Numbered from the stretch's first letter, positions 1-9,355 are shown. The stretch is DNA of 64,000 nt from Pseudomonas nitroreducens TX1 (GCF_000313755.1 NZ_AMZB01000128.1:62001-126000), one strand, 5' to 3'. The notes: generated from the letters alone by a model not told the origin. Translations and numbers: made by a program.

Positions 1-590
1 TGCTCGCGCAGCACGGCCTCGATTTCCTCACGGTTCATGTGCGGGTTGCGGTTGTGGTTGAGCAGGCATTCCTCGGTGGTGATCAGGGTGCCTTCGCCGT
101 CCACGTGGATGGAGCCGCCTTCCAGCACGAAGCCTTCGGTGCGGTAGCCGTCGCAGCGCTCGATGCCGAGGATCTTGCTCGCCACCTGGTCGTCGCGGTG
201 CCAGGGGAAGTACAGGCCGCCTTCCAGGCCACCCCAGGCGTTGAAGGTCCAGTCCACGCCGCGCACATCGCCCTGGTCGTTGATGACGAAGGTCGGGCCG
301 GTGTCGCGCACCCAGGCGTCGTCATTGCTGATCTCCACCACGCGGATGTTGGCCGCGTCAGCCAGCTGCGCGCGGGCGTTCTCGTACTGGCCGGCGGAAA
401 CGCCGATGGTCACCGGCTCGAAGCGGGCGATGGCGCGGGCCACGGCGCTGAAGGCGGCCTGCGCGGGCTTGCCGCCCAGGCGCCAGTTGTCCGGACGCTC
501 GGGCCAGACCATCCAGGTCTGGGTCTGGGGTTCCCATTCCGCAGGCATGCGGAAGCCATCGGCGCGGGGAGTGCTGGTCAGCGTGGTCAT
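1..590 (-). CDS. aguA: Agmatine deiminase, N-terminal part (cut by window edge)
   Basis: Agmatine deiminase (agmatine iminohydrolase) converts agmatine to N-carbamoylputrescine plus ammonia in the cytoplasm, the first step of the arginine decarboxylase route to putrescine. The visible 196 codons read in from the ATG at 590, with an AAGGA ribosome-binding site. They carry the family signature blocks [19 protein letters not shown] near residue 15, [12 protein letters not shown] near 90, and [12 protein letters not shown] followed by LLNHNRNPH near 150-180. The catalytic Cys at the C-terminus lies outside the window. An upstream promoter with an operator-like palindrome fits control by the neighbouring AguR. 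The usual partner aguB does not lie between aguR and aguA here. Family identity is firm; the symbol rests on sequence and synteny. Confidence 0.93.
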   Translation of the reverse strand, partial: MTTLTSTPRADGFRMPAEWEPQTQTWMVWPERPDNWRLGGKPAQAAFSAVARAIARFEPVTIGVSAGQYENARAQLADAANIRVVEISNDDAWVRDTGPTFVINDQGDVRGVDWTFNAWGGLEGGLYFPWHRDDQVASKILGIERCDGYRTEGFVLEGGSIHVDGEGTLITTEECLLNHNRNPHMNREEIEAVLRE

Positions 591-611
591 GGGGCGGTCC
601 TTGAGGGTTGC

Positions 612-677
612 TTCGCAGGATGGGGCGCACGCGGATACTCATCGATGGGTATCGCTGCGCTCCTCCCATCCTACGCA
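612..677. repeat. REP-like hairpin in the aguA leader
   Basis: Nested inverted repeats: AGGATGGG (617-624) pairs with CCCATCCT (665-672), and GATAC (634-638) pairs with GTATC (649-653). The general look is that of dispersed pseudomonad intergenic palindromes. If the promoter at about 780-807 is correct, the element lies inside the untranslated leader of aguA, so it may affect mRNA stability or translation. That role is inference. Confidence 0.6.
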
Positions 678-779
678 ATGGGTTGTGTCATTCGAGGGGG
701 CGTCGCCGTCGAGTGCCGCGAGCGGCCAGTATAGGTCGCTCGGCAAGGTTTCGCGGCGCTGCGTCCACAGATAGGAAGG

Positions 780-807
780 TTTATAGCCGATAAAAATCGG
801 TTTATGA
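780..807 (-). promoter_or_regulatory. Putative aguA promoter with operator palindrome in the spacer
   Basis: Read on the minus strand, TTCATA (802-807) and TATAAA (780-785) are separated by 16 bp. The spacer contains the palindrome CCGATAAAAATCGG (787-800). A repressor bound there would block RNA polymerase. AguR, a TetR-type protein encoded next door, is the obvious candidate. Promoter and operator are inferred from sequence only. Confidence 0.55.
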
Positions 808-849
808 AGTGCGATATTGAAATGGTTCGCACTATTGTCCGGTTTTTTA

Positions 850-865
850 TCGGATAAAAATCGAT
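850..865. promoter_or_regulatory. Second operator-like copy of the aguA palindrome
   Basis: CGGATAAAAATCGA (851-864) matches the 787-800 palindrome at 12 of 14 positions. The two centres are 64 bp apart, about six helical turns. The copy abuts the last codon of aguR. It could allow cooperative or looped binding of AguR upstream of aguA. Confidence 0.45.
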
Positions 866-1506
866 TATTTAAGGGGCGCTGACCGTTTTGGCAGGCAGGG
901 CGGCAGGTACAGCGAGAGGTAGGCGTCGATCACCCGCATGCCTTCTTCGGCCAGGCGTTCGGTGATCTGCCCGTGCCGTTGCACGGAGAGGGCGTAGACG
1001 CGGTCGCCCAGTTCGATGGCCAGGCTGAAGACTTCAAGGTCCTGCGGCAGGGGCGGCAGCTCGAAGTGGCGCTCGAACAGCTGGCGCATCGCCGCGCCCA
1101 GTTGCACGTCGTGCTGGCTGTCCGCCTGCGTGACTTCGGCGAGGCCATGGCTGGCGAGGATCAGCTGCCGCGCGGCGGCGTCCTCGGCATATACGGCCAG
1201 GGTGCGCTGCTCCACCAGCCGTGCGAGGTCGCGCCAGTCGCGCAGGGCGGCGTGGTCGACGGGTTGCTCCAGGCAGGCGCGGAAGGCGGCGTGAACGTCG
1301 CTGGTCAGGCCCTGGAGCAGGGCCGGCACGCTGGGGAAGAAGTGGTAGACGGAGGAGGGTGGGATCTCCGCGCGCTCGGCCACCGCGTAGATCGACAGGC
1401 CCGCGGCGCCGCTCTCGGCCAGCAGGGAGCGGGCTGCCTGGAGGATCACGTTGATGCGTGCCTGGCTGCTGGCGCGGGGCTTGCGGGTGGGAGAGGGTGC
1501 GGGCAT
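865..1506 (-). CDS. aguR: TetR-family repressor of agmatine catabolism
   Basis: A TetR/AcrR-type regulator of 213 aa. The N-terminal helix-turn-helix is recognisable as ARINVILQAARSLLAESG followed by AVAERAEIPPSSVYHFFPS, and a variable all-helical ligand domain follows. An upstream in-frame start at 1560 exists. The ATG at 1506 is preferred because GGAGG lies five bases before it and it gives the usual TetR length. A hairpin (GGAGCTGG 1517-1524 with CCAGCTCC 1539-1546) separates it from the upstream binding-protein gene on the same strand. By synteny it is AguR, which in P. aeruginosa represses the agmatine genes; the effector is probably agmatine or N-carbamoylputrescine. The assignment depends on context, since TetR sequences alone are not specific. 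Confidence 0.8.
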   Translation of the reverse strand: MPAPSPTRKPRASSQARINVILQAARSLLAESGAAGLSIYAVAERAEIPPSSVYHFFPSVPALLQGLTSDVHAAFRACLEQPVDHAALRDWRDLARLVEQRTLAVYAEDAAARQLILASHGLAEVTQADSQHDVQLGAAMRQLFERHFELPPLPQDLEVFSLAIELGDRVYALSVQRHGQITERLAEEGMRVIDAYLSLYLPPCLPKRSAPLK

Positions 1507-1561
1507 GACGACCTCCGGAGCTGGGCGGCTATTGGACGCCAGCTCCGGGGCGCTCGGCAAG

Positions 1562-2623
1562 TCAGCTGCCGCCGGCGCGCAGCTTGCCCCAGACCTCGGT
1601 GATCACCGGGGCGGTCTTCTCCGGCGCGGTTTCGAGGGCGAACAGGCGGCGCTTGGTCTCCTGGTCCGGATAGAGGCCCGGCTGGTCGCGCAGGGCGGCG
1701 TCGAGGAACTGTGCCGAGTCCTTGTTGCCGTTGGGGTACAGGGTGGCGGCGGTGATCTGCGCGGCAACCTTGGGCTGCATCAGGTAGTCGATGAACTTGA
1801 GTGCGAGGTCGGAGTGTTCGGCGCTGGCGGGAATCACCAGGTTGTCGATGAACAGCACCGAGCCCTCCTGCGGCACCACGAAGCGCACCGGCTGGCCGGC
1901 GTTGGCCGCGCCGAGGGCGTCGCCGACCCAGGCCATGGCGACGCAGAGCTTGCCGCTGTTGAGGTCCTGGATGTAACGCTCGCTGTCGATGTAGCGCAGG
2001 TTCGGGCGCAGTTCGGCCAGCACCTCGCCGGCACGGCGGATCTGCGACGGGGCGCTGCGGGCGAAGTTGCGACCCTGGTAGTTCATCAGCACGGAGAAGG
2101 CTTCGTCCGGGGCGTCCAGCAGGCTCAGGCCGCAGCTCTTCAGGCGTTGGCTCTGCTGCGGATCGAAGAGCACGCTCCAGCTGTCCGGCAGTTTGCCACC
2201 GTAGGCTTTTTCGGCTTCAGGCTCATTGACTGCCAAGCCCACGGCGCCCCACAGGTAGGGCACGGCGTGCTGGTTGTTCGGGTCGGCCGCCGCGAGCTTG
2301 CTCAGCAGTTGGCTGTCGAGGTGGCTGCGATTGGGCAGCTTGGCGAAGTCCAGCGGCTGGATCAGTTTCTTCTTGATCAGTGCCGGCAGGTCGTTGTGCG
2401 AAGGCACGGCGACATCGATCTTTTCGCCCTTCTCCAATGCCTTCAGAAGCTCTTCATCGGTGCTGTAGGTGGTGTAGTCGACCCGGATGCCGGTGTCCTT
2501 CTCGAAGTCCTTCAGCACTTCGGGGGCGATGTAGTCGTTCCAGTTGTAGACACGGATGACCTGGTCGGCCCAGCCGGACAGCGGGCACAGCAGCAACAAC
2601 ATCAAGGCGTACAGGCGTGGCAT
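1562..2623 (-). CDS. Periplasmic polyamine-binding protein (PA0295-like)
   Basis: PotD/SpuD-type solute-binding protein of 353 aa. The start at 2623 is set by GGGAG upstream and by the signal peptide MPRLYALMLLLLCPLSGWA, cleaved before DQ. The mature protein opens with VIRVYNWNDYIAPEVLKDFE, the hallmark of polyamine-binding proteins, and continues with YTTYSTDEELLKALEKG, VPYLWGAVGLAVN and a C-terminal VWGKLRAG. No permease or ATPase gene accompanies it, so it probably supplies ligand to another polyamine ABC system or acts as a sensor. It is probably co-transcribed with aguR (55-bp gap), which suggests a link to agmatine or putrescine. Ligand specificity cannot be read from the sequence. Confidence 0.85.
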   Translation of the reverse strand: MPRLYALMLLLLCPLSGWADQVIRVYNWNDYIAPEVLKDFEKDTGIRVDYTTYSTDEELLKALEKGEKIDVAVPSHNDLPALIKKKLIQPLDFAKLPNRSHLDSQLLSKLAAADPNNQHAVPYLWGAVGLAVNEPEAEKAYGGKLPDSWSVLFDPQQSQRLKSCGLSLLDAPDEAFSVLMNYQGRNFARSAPSQIRRAGEVLAELRPNLRYIDSERYIQDLNSGKLCVAMAWVGDALGAANAGQPVRFVVPQEGSVLFIDNLVIPASAEHSDLALKFIDYLMQPKVAAQITAATLYPNGNKDSAQFLDAALRDQPGLYPDQETKRRLFALETAPEKTAPVITEVWGKLRAGGS

Positions 2624-2831
2624 TGGCGATCTCCCTGAATGAACCACGTAATCAGCGGATGCGGCAGTCATTCGCCGCTCGATAGCGCGACAACAAAGAC
2701 ACGGCAGACGCGACGGACGCCCGGGCGGGCGGATGGAGCATCGCGGGCAGGCGGGTGCGGCGGCATGGATCGCTATGGCGCCCCTCCTCGCCGTCACGAT
2801 GTCGCTGTTCCCGGATGTGCCAGAGGCACAA

Positions 2832-2857
2832 GAAAACGCCGGCACAGGGCCGGCGTT
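2832..2857 (-). terminator. Rho-independent terminator of spuI
   Basis: AACGCCGGC (2835-2843) pairs with GCCGGCGTT (2849-2857) around a 5-nt loop. Read on the minus strand, a T-rich tail follows. It lies 12 bp past the spuI stop codon and insulates the downstream binding-protein gene. Confidence 0.85.
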
Positions 2858-2868
2858 TCGTTTACCAC

Positions 2869-4248
2869 TTATACGGTGTGCAAGTACCAGTTGTACTCGA
2901 GGTCGGAGATCGAATACTCGAACTCCTGCATCTCATGCTCCTTGCACGCGACGAAGATGTCGATGTACTCGGGGCTGATGTACTTGTTCATCACGTCGCT
3001 GTCGTCCAGCTCGCGCAGGGCATCGCGCAGGTTGTTCGGCAGGCTCTGTTCCAGCTGCTCGTAGGCGTTGCCTTCGATCGGCGCGCCCGGCTCGACCTTG
3101 TTGGTCAGGCCGTGGTGGATGCCCGCCAGCACCGCCGAGAGCAGCAGGTACGGGTTGGCATCGGCACCGGCGACGCGGTGTTCCAGGCGCACCGCTTCCG
3201 GAGTGCCGGTGGGTACGCGCAGGGCGACGGTACGGTTGTCCAGGCCCCAGCTCGGTGCGTTCGGCACGAAGAAGGCCGAACCGAAACGGCGGTACGAGTT
3301 GACGTTCGGGCAGAGGAACGCCATCGACGCCGGCAGGGTCTCCAGCACACCGCCGATCGCGTGGCGCAACGCGGCGTTCTGCTCGGGATCCTCGCTGGTG
3401 AAGATGTTCTTGCCGTCCTTGTCGAGCAGCGAGACGTGGACGTGCAGACCATTGCCAGCCTGACCCGGGTAGGGCTTGGCCATGAAGGTCGAGTCCATCT
3501 CGTGGTCGTAGGCGACGTTCTTGATCAGGCGCTTGAGCAGGACCGCGTAGTCGCAGGCCTTCAGGGCGTCGTCAACGTGGTGCATGTTGACTTCGAACTG
3601 GGCCGGGGCGCTTTCCTTGACGATGGCGTCGGCCGGGATGCCCTGGGCGCGGGCGCCGTCGATGATGTCCTGCAGGCAATCGGCGTACTCGTCGAGGTCG
3701 TCGATGGAGTAGACCTGGACCGATTGCGGACGCTTGCCGGAAATCGGCGAGCGCGGCGGCTGCGGGCGGCCGTTCACGTTCTCCTGGTCGATCAGGTAGA
3801 ACTCCAGCTCGAAGGCCGCGACGATAGTCAGGCCGATGTCGGTGAACTTCTGCACGACCTGGCGCAGCACTTCACGCGGGTCGGCGAAGAACGGCGTGCG
3901 TTCTTCCATCTCGTGCATGGTCATCAGCAGCTGCGCGGTGGGGCGCTTCTGCCAGGGTTCCATGGAGAGGGTATTGGGGATTGGGAAGCAGACGCGATCC
4001 GCGTCGCCAATGTCCAGGCCGAGGCCGGTGCTTTCTACCGTGGAGCCGGTGATGTCGAGAGCGAAGAGCGAGGCGGGGAGGTTGATGCCTTTCTCATAGA
4101 CTTTGGGCAGGTTGGTGCGTTCGATGCGCTTGCCGCGGACCACACCATTCATGTCTGCAATAAGGAGGTCGACGAATTGGACCTCGGGGTGTTCCTTCAG
4201 GAACTCACTCGCTTCTTCGAGCGACACGGCACTCTGGGGTACCGACAT
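2869..4248 (-). CDS. spuI: Gamma-glutamylpolyamine synthetase (glutamine synthetase family)
   Basis: ATP-dependent ligase of the glutamine synthetase fold that joins glutamate to an amino group of putrescine, cadaverine or related polyamines, the first step of the gamma-glutamylation route. The protein has 459 aa. Metal and ATP ligand motifs include AAFELEFYLI (E147, E149), QFEVNMHH near 220, NGLHVHVS (H269, H271) and RLEHRVAGADANPY near 360. The adenylylation loop of classical GlnA was not seen, as expected for this subfamily. It is divergent from spuA across 278 bp. The leader carries an A-rich AACAATAA motif next to the AGGT ribosome-binding site, a candidate Hfq/Crc target. P. aeruginosa encodes several such paralogues (pauA set); the substrate preference of this one is not determined. 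Confidence 0.9.
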   Translation of the reverse strand: MSVPQSAVSLEEASEFLKEHPEVQFVDLLIADMNGVVRGKRIERTNLPKVYEKGINLPASLFALDITGSTVESTGLGLDIGDADRVCFPIPNTLSMEPWQKRPTAQLLMTMHEMEERTPFFADPREVLRQVVQKFTDIGLTIVAAFELEFYLIDQENVNGRPQPPRSPISGKRPQSVQVYSIDDLDEYADCLQDIIDGARAQGIPADAIVKESAPAQFEVNMHHVDDALKACDYAVLLKRLIKNVAYDHEMDSTFMAKPYPGQAGNGLHVHVSLLDKDGKNIFTSEDPEQNAALRHAIGGVLETLPASMAFLCPNVNSYRRFGSAFFVPNAPSWGLDNRTVALRVPTGTPEAVRLEHRVAGADANPYLLLSAVLAGIHHGLTNKVEPGAPIEGNAYEQLEQSLPNNLRDALRELDDSDVMNKYISPEYIDIFVACKEHEMQEFEYSISDLEYNWYLHTV

Positions 4249-4256
4249 GATGTAAC

Positions 4257-4268
4257 ACCTTTATTGTT
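4257..4268 (-). promoter_or_regulatory. Candidate Hfq/Crc catabolite motif at the spuI ribosome-binding site
   Basis: On the minus strand AACAATAA (4268-4261) directly precedes AGGT, the ribosome-binding site of spuI. It fits the AANAANAA consensus bound by Hfq with Crc in pseudomonads to repress translation when preferred carbon sources are present. This is a motif match only. Confidence 0.45.
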
Positions 4269-4443
4269 AAAAATTTCAATCATTCGAAAGCTGAGGTGTG
4301 AGTCAATCCGAATTGGCAAGGGTTGTCAATGTCGCACCAAAGTGGGGCGCACCAGTCCTGATGGGCCGTTTTTGGGGCGTTTCGGGCCGCTTTTGTTAAG
4401 CGGAGAGCCTTTGCTGGCGGGCTGTTCAGTGGGGCGTGTTTGA

Positions 4444-4487
4444 TTTTTTACATGGCTATTGTGTAAAAAAATGAACAAGGCTAAGCT
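4444..4487 (+). promoter_or_regulatory. spuA promoter region with 9-bp perfect inverted repeat
   Basis: TTTTTTACA (4444-4452) and TGTAAAAAA (4462-4470) form a perfect inverted repeat with a 9-bp spacer. A weak sigma-70-like pair, TTGTGT (4459-4464) and TAAGCT (4482-4487), is 17 bp apart, so the dyad covers the -35 box. It lies in the divergent spuI/spuA region about 56 bp before the spuA start. A polyamine-responsive regulator is a plausible binder, but I cannot name it from sequence. Confidence 0.5.
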
Positions 4488-4526
4488 CGGCCTCAAGCCC
4501 ATAACACTTACAAACACGGGTGTCCC

Positions 4527-5276
4527 ATGTCTCGCCTGCCGTTAATCGGCGTGTCCGCCTGCCTCAAGCAGATCGGTTCCAAACCCTACCATGTTGCTGG
4601 CGACAAATACCTCAGAGCTGTGATCTCAGGGGCCTCGGGCATTCCGTTGATCATTCCCTCCCTGGGCGATGCGATCGACCAGGAAGACATGCTGGCCGCG
4701 TTCGACGGTCTGCTCTTCACAGGCTCGGCGTCGAACGTGGAGCCTCATCATTATAGTGGCTCCGCAAGCGAAGCCGGCACTGCTCATGATTCCGCACGCG
4801 ACAGCACGACGCTGCCGCTGATCCGCCGCGCCGTCGCGGCCGGGATTCCGGTGCTGGGCATCTGCCGCGGCTTCCAGGAAATGAACGTCGCCTTCGGCGG
4901 CTCGCTGCACCAGAAGGTGCACGAGACCCCGGGCTTTATGGATCACCGCGAACCCGCCGGTGAGCCGATCGAAATCCAATATGGTCTGCGGCATGTCGTC
5001 GACGTGCAGCCGGGCGGCGTTTTCGCCGGTATCGGGCTACCCTCGCAGTTCCAGGTCAACTCTATTCACGGCCAGGGCGTTGATCGTCTGGCGCCCGGCC
5101 TTCGTGTAGAAGCTCTGGCGCCTGACGGGTTGGTTGAAGCCTTCTCCGTCGAAGGTGCGGCCTTCGCCGTCGGGGTGCAGTGGCACCCGGAATGGCAGGT
5201 CGAAACGAACCCCAACTATCTCGCTATCTTCCAGGCATTCGGCAAAGCCTGCGGCAAGAGGGCGGGGAACCGCTGA
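4527..5276 (+). CDS. spuA: Gamma-glutamyl-GABA hydrolase type class I glutamine amidotransferase
   Basis: Cytoplasmic hydrolase of the peptidase C26 (PuuD-like) family that releases GABA from gamma-glutamyl-GABA in polyamine breakdown. The protein has 249 aa. The nucleophile elbow GICRGFQE places the catalytic Cys at residue 113, and VQWHPEW supplies His220 and Glu222, so the triad is complete. PSLGDAIDQEDMLAAFDGLLFTGS near residues 45-66 matches the family. The start has only a weak GGGTG ribosome-binding site. It begins the spuABC catabolic genes, 40 bp before spuB, and is divergent from spuI. The dyad at 4444-4470 probably controls it. Confidence 0.9.
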   Translation: MSRLPLIGVSACLKQIGSKPYHVAGDKYLRAVISGASGIPLIIPSLGDAIDQEDMLAAFDGLLFTGSASNVEPHHYSGSASEAGTAHDSARDSTTLPLIRRAVAAGIPVLGICRGFQEMNVAFGGSLHQKVHETPGFMDHREPAGEPIEIQYGLRHVVDVQPGGVFAGIGLPSQFQVNSIHGQGVDRLAPGLRVEALAPDGLVEAFSVEGAAFAVGVQWHPEWQVETNPNYLAIFQAFGKACGKRAGNR

Positions 5277-5316
5277 GTCCGGCGTTGGGGCCGGGCTCTC
5301 AAACCCTGAGGTCTTT

Positions 5317-6675
5317 ATGACTAGCACGTTAGACCAGCTGAGCAGCTGGTTGAAGGAACGCAAGATCACCGAAGTGGAATGCATGATCGCCGACCTGACC
5401 GGCATTGCCCGGGGCAAGATCGCGCCGACCGCGAAATTCCTCAACGAGAAAGGCATGCGCCTGCCGGAGAGCGTTCTCCTGCAGACCGTGACCGGTGATT
5501 ACGTCGAGGACGACATCTATTACGACCTGCTGGACCCGGCCGACATCGATATGGTCTGCCGCCCGGACGAGAATGCCGTGTTCCTCGTCCCCTGGGCCAT
5601 CGAGCCGACCGCGATGGTCATCCACGACACCTACGACAAGCTGGGCAACCCCATCGAGCTGTCGCCGCGCAACGTGCTCAAGCGTGTGCTCCAGCTCTAC
5701 GCCGACAAGGGCTGGCGGCCGATCGTGGCGCCGGAGATGGAGTTCTACCTGACCAAGCGCAGCGACGACCCCGACTATCCGCTGCAGGCCCCGGTAGGCC
5801 GTTCCGGTCGCCAGGAGACGGGGCGTCAGTCCTTCTCCATCGACGCGGCGAACGAATTCGACCCGCTGTTCGAGGACATGTACGACTGGTGCGAGCTGCA
5901 GGGCCTGGATCTGGACACCCTGATCCATGAAGAAGGCACTGCGCAGATGGAGATCAACTTCCGTCACGGCGATGCCCTGGACCTGGCCGACCAGATCGTG
6001 GTGTTCAAGCGCACCATGCGTGAGGCCGCGCTCAAGCACAACGTGGCCGCGACTTTCATGGCCAAGCCGATGACCGGCGAGCCGGGCAGTGCCATGCACC
6101 TGCACCAGAGCATCGTCGACATCAAGACTGGCAAGAACATCTTCTCCAACGCCGACGGCAGCATGAGCGAGCTGTTCCTGCACCACATCGGCGGCCTGCA
6201 GAAGCTGATCCCCGAGGCGCTGCCGCTGTTCGCCCCGAACGTCAATTCGTTCCGCCGCTTCCTGCCCGACACCTCGGCGCCGGTGAACGTGGAGTGGGGC
6301 GAGGAAAACCGCACCGTGGGCCTGCGCGTACCGGACTCCACCCCGGACAACCGCCGCGTGGAGAACCGCCTGGCCGGTGCCGACGCCAACCCTTATCTGG
6401 CCCTGGCCGCGAGCCTGCTGTGTGGCTACATCGGCATGGTCGAAGGTTTCAAACCCAGTGCCCAGGTCAAGGGCCGTGGCTACGAACGGCGTAACCTGCG
6501 CCTGCCGCTGACCATCGAGGCCGCACTGGAGTGCATGGAAGGCAGCAAGACCCTGGAGAAATACCTGGGCGACAAGTTCATCCGAGGCTATGTCGCGGTA
6601 AAGCGCGCCGAGCACGAGAACTTCAAGCGAGTAATCAGTTCCTGGGAGCGTGAGTTCCTCCTGCTTTCTGTCTGA
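5317..6675 (+). CDS. spuB: Gamma-glutamylpolyamine synthetase (second paralogue)
   Basis: Glutamine-synthetase-family ligase of 452 aa, paralogous to SpuI but clearly divergent. Active-site motifs are IVAPEMEFYL (E140, E142), GTAQMEINFRHGDA near 210, PGSAMHLHQS near 265 and RVENRLAGADANPYLAL near 350. It opens with the subfamily motif VECMIADLTGIARGK, also seen as VDLLIADMNGVVRGK in SpuI. The start at 5317 follows GAGGT; longer in-frame extensions run back into spuA and are not used. Two synthetases flanking one hydrolase suggests different chain-length or acceptor preference, for example putrescine versus spermidine. That split is inference. Confidence 0.9.
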   Translation: MTSTLDQLSSWLKERKITEVECMIADLTGIARGKIAPTAKFLNEKGMRLPESVLLQTVTGDYVEDDIYYDLLDPADIDMVCRPDENAVFLVPWAIEPTAMVIHDTYDKLGNPIELSPRNVLKRVLQLYADKGWRPIVAPEMEFYLTKRSDDPDYPLQAPVGRSGRQETGRQSFSIDAANEFDPLFEDMYDWCELQGLDLDTLIHEEGTAQMEINFRHGDALDLADQIVVFKRTMREAALKHNVAATFMAKPMTGEPGSAMHLHQSIVDIKTGKNIFSNADGSMSELFLHHIGGLQKLIPEALPLFAPNVNSFRRFLPDTSAPVNVEWGEENRTVGLRVPDSTPDNRRVENRLAGADANPYLALAASLLCGYIGMVEGFKPSAQVKGRGYERRNLRLPLTIEAALECMEGSKTLEKYLGDKFIRGYVAVKRAEHENFKRVISSWEREFLLLSV

Positions 6676-6736
6676 TCGGCGTGGGGTCCGGCGCGTGGCC
6701 GGGCCCCGTGTTTCTTAGAAAAGAGGTTTTATCAAG

Positions 6737-8104
6737 ATGACTAACCAGACCAGCGCCAACACCCAACACTGGCAGGCGCTCAGCCGCGATCACCACCTGG
6801 CTCCGTTCACCGACTACAAGCAGCTGAACGAGAAGGGTGCGCGCATCATCACCAAGGCCGAAGGCGTGTACCTGTGGGACAGCGAGGGCAACAAGATCCT
6901 CGACGGCATGGCTGGCCTGTGGTGCGTGAACGTCGGCTACGGTCGCAAGGAGCTTGCTGAAGCCGCCTACAAGCAGATGCAGGAACTGCCCTACTACAAC
7001 CTGTTCTTCCAGACCGCCCACCCGCCGGCGCTGGAGCTGGCCAAAGCCATTGCCGATATCGCCCCCGAAGGCATGAACCACGTGTTCTTCACCGGCTCGG
7101 GCTCGGAATCCAACGACACCGTGCTGCGCATGGTCCGCCACTACTGGAGCATCAAGGGCCAGCCGCAGAAGAAAGTGGTCATCGGCCGCTGGAACGGCTA
7201 CCACGGCTCCACCGTTGCCGGCGTCAGCCTGGGCGGCATGAAGGCGCTGCACGAGCAGGGCGACCTGCCGATCCCCGGCATCGAGCACATCGCCCAGCCC
7301 TACTGGTTCGGCGAAGGCGGCGACATGGACCCGGAAGAGTTCGGCGTCTGGGCGGCCGAGCAGCTGGAGAAGAAGATCCTCGAAGTCGGCGAAGACAAGG
7401 TCGCCGCCTTCATCGCCGAGCCCCTGCAGGGCGCCGGCGGCGTGATCGTTCCGCCGAAATCCTACTGGCCGAAGATCCGCGAGATCCTCGCCAAGTACGA
7501 CATCCTGTTCATCGCCGACGAAGTCATCTGCGGCTTCGGCCGTACCGGCGAATGGTTCGGCAGCCAGTACTTCGGCAACGCTCCGGACCTGATGCCGATC
7601 GCCAAGGGCCTGACCTCCGGCTACATCCCCATGGGCGGCGTGATCGTTCGCGACGAGATCGTCCATACCCTGAATGAGGGTGGGGAGTTCTACCACGGCT
7701 TCACTTACTCTGGTCACCCGGTCGCCGCTGCGGTGGCGCTGGAGAACATCCGCATCCTGCGCGAGGAGAAGATCGTCGAGAAGGTGAAGGCCGAAACGGC
7801 ACCGTATTTGCAGCAGCGCTGGCAAGAGCTGGCCGACCATCCCCTGGTAGGCGAAGCCCGCGGGGTAGGCCTGGTGGCAGCACTGGAGCTGGTGAAGAAC
7901 AAGAAGACCCGCGAGCGCTTCGACGGCAAGGGCGTCGGGATGCTGTGCCGCGAGCACTGCTTCCGCAACGGTCTGATCATGCGCGCGGTAGGAGACACTA
8001 TGATTATCTCGCCGCCGCTGGTGATCGAGAAATCGCAGATCGATGACCTGATCACCCTGGCGCGCAAGTGCCTTGATCAAACCGCCGCAGCCGTTCTGTC
8101 TTGA
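6737..8104 (+). CDS. spuC: Polyamine:pyruvate aminotransferase (class III, PLP)
   Basis: Class III aminotransferase of 455 aa that transfers an amino group from putrescine or related polyamines to pyruvate, giving the aminoaldehyde and alanine. PLP-binding features are complete: phosphate cup FTGSGSESNDT (residues 118-128), IADEVICGFGRTGEWFG (D261) and the Schiff-base lysine K290 in MPIAKGLTSGY. Length is normal for the omega-transaminase group. An AGAGG ribosome-binding site precedes the start. It lies 61 bp after spuB and 118 bp before spuD, so it ends the enzyme half of the cluster. Confidence 0.92.
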   Translation: MTNQTSANTQHWQALSRDHHLAPFTDYKQLNEKGARIITKAEGVYLWDSEGNKILDGMAGLWCVNVGYGRKELAEAAYKQMQELPYYNLFFQTAHPPALELAKAIADIAPEGMNHVFFTGSGSESNDTVLRMVRHYWSIKGQPQKKVVIGRWNGYHGSTVAGVSLGGMKALHEQGDLPIPGIEHIAQPYWFGEGGDMDPEEFGVWAAEQLEKKILEVGEDKVAAFIAEPLQGAGGVIVPPKSYWPKIREILAKYDILFIADEVICGFGRTGEWFGSQYFGNAPDLMPIAKGLTSGYIPMGGVIVRDEIVHTLNEGGEFYHGFTYSGHPVAAAVALENIRILREEKIVEKVKAETAPYLQQRWQELADHPLVGEARGVGLVAALELVKNKKTRERFDGKGVGMLCREHCFRNGLIMRAVGDTMIISPPLVIEKSQIDDLITLARKCLDQTAAAVLS

Positions 8105-8165
8105 GTCTTTCACCGGACCTTTGACAGACTGCGCCTGTGCGTTGGCCAGGCTCACCGGGTGGTGA

Positions 8166-9323
<1,158 letters not shown>

Positions 9324-9332
9324 TCGGGTAGT

Positions 9333-9355
9333 CGCTGCCGCCTGGCGCGGCAGCG
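9333..9355 (+). promoter_or_regulatory. Intercistronic hairpin between spuD and spuE
   Basis: CGCTGCCGC (9333-9341) pairs with GCGGCAGCG (9347-9355) around a 5-nt loop, nine bases past the spuD stop. No T tract follows, so it is more likely an mRNA-stabilising or partial termination structure that keeps binding-protein mRNA more abundant than downstream transporter mRNA. The rest of the 229-bp gap shows no coding potential. A near-match to the Hfq/Crc motif (AATAAACAAC, 9529-9538) lies before the spuE start. Confidence 0.6.

Noticed and set aside
1507-1560. Longer N-terminus for aguR from the start at 1560
   Set aside because: A perfect GGAGG site precedes the ATG at 1506, and the extension adds a low-complexity Pro/Ala-rich segment not usual in TetR proteins.
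4313-4330. Sigma-54 promoter near spuI/spuA
   Set aside because: TTGGCAAGGGTTGTC has a GG element but lacks the GC at the required -12 position.
2639-4443. Plus-strand open frames of 141-562 codons over spuI
   Set aside because: They are antisense shadows caused by high GC at third positions; the minus-strand glutamine-synthetase-family protein explains the region.
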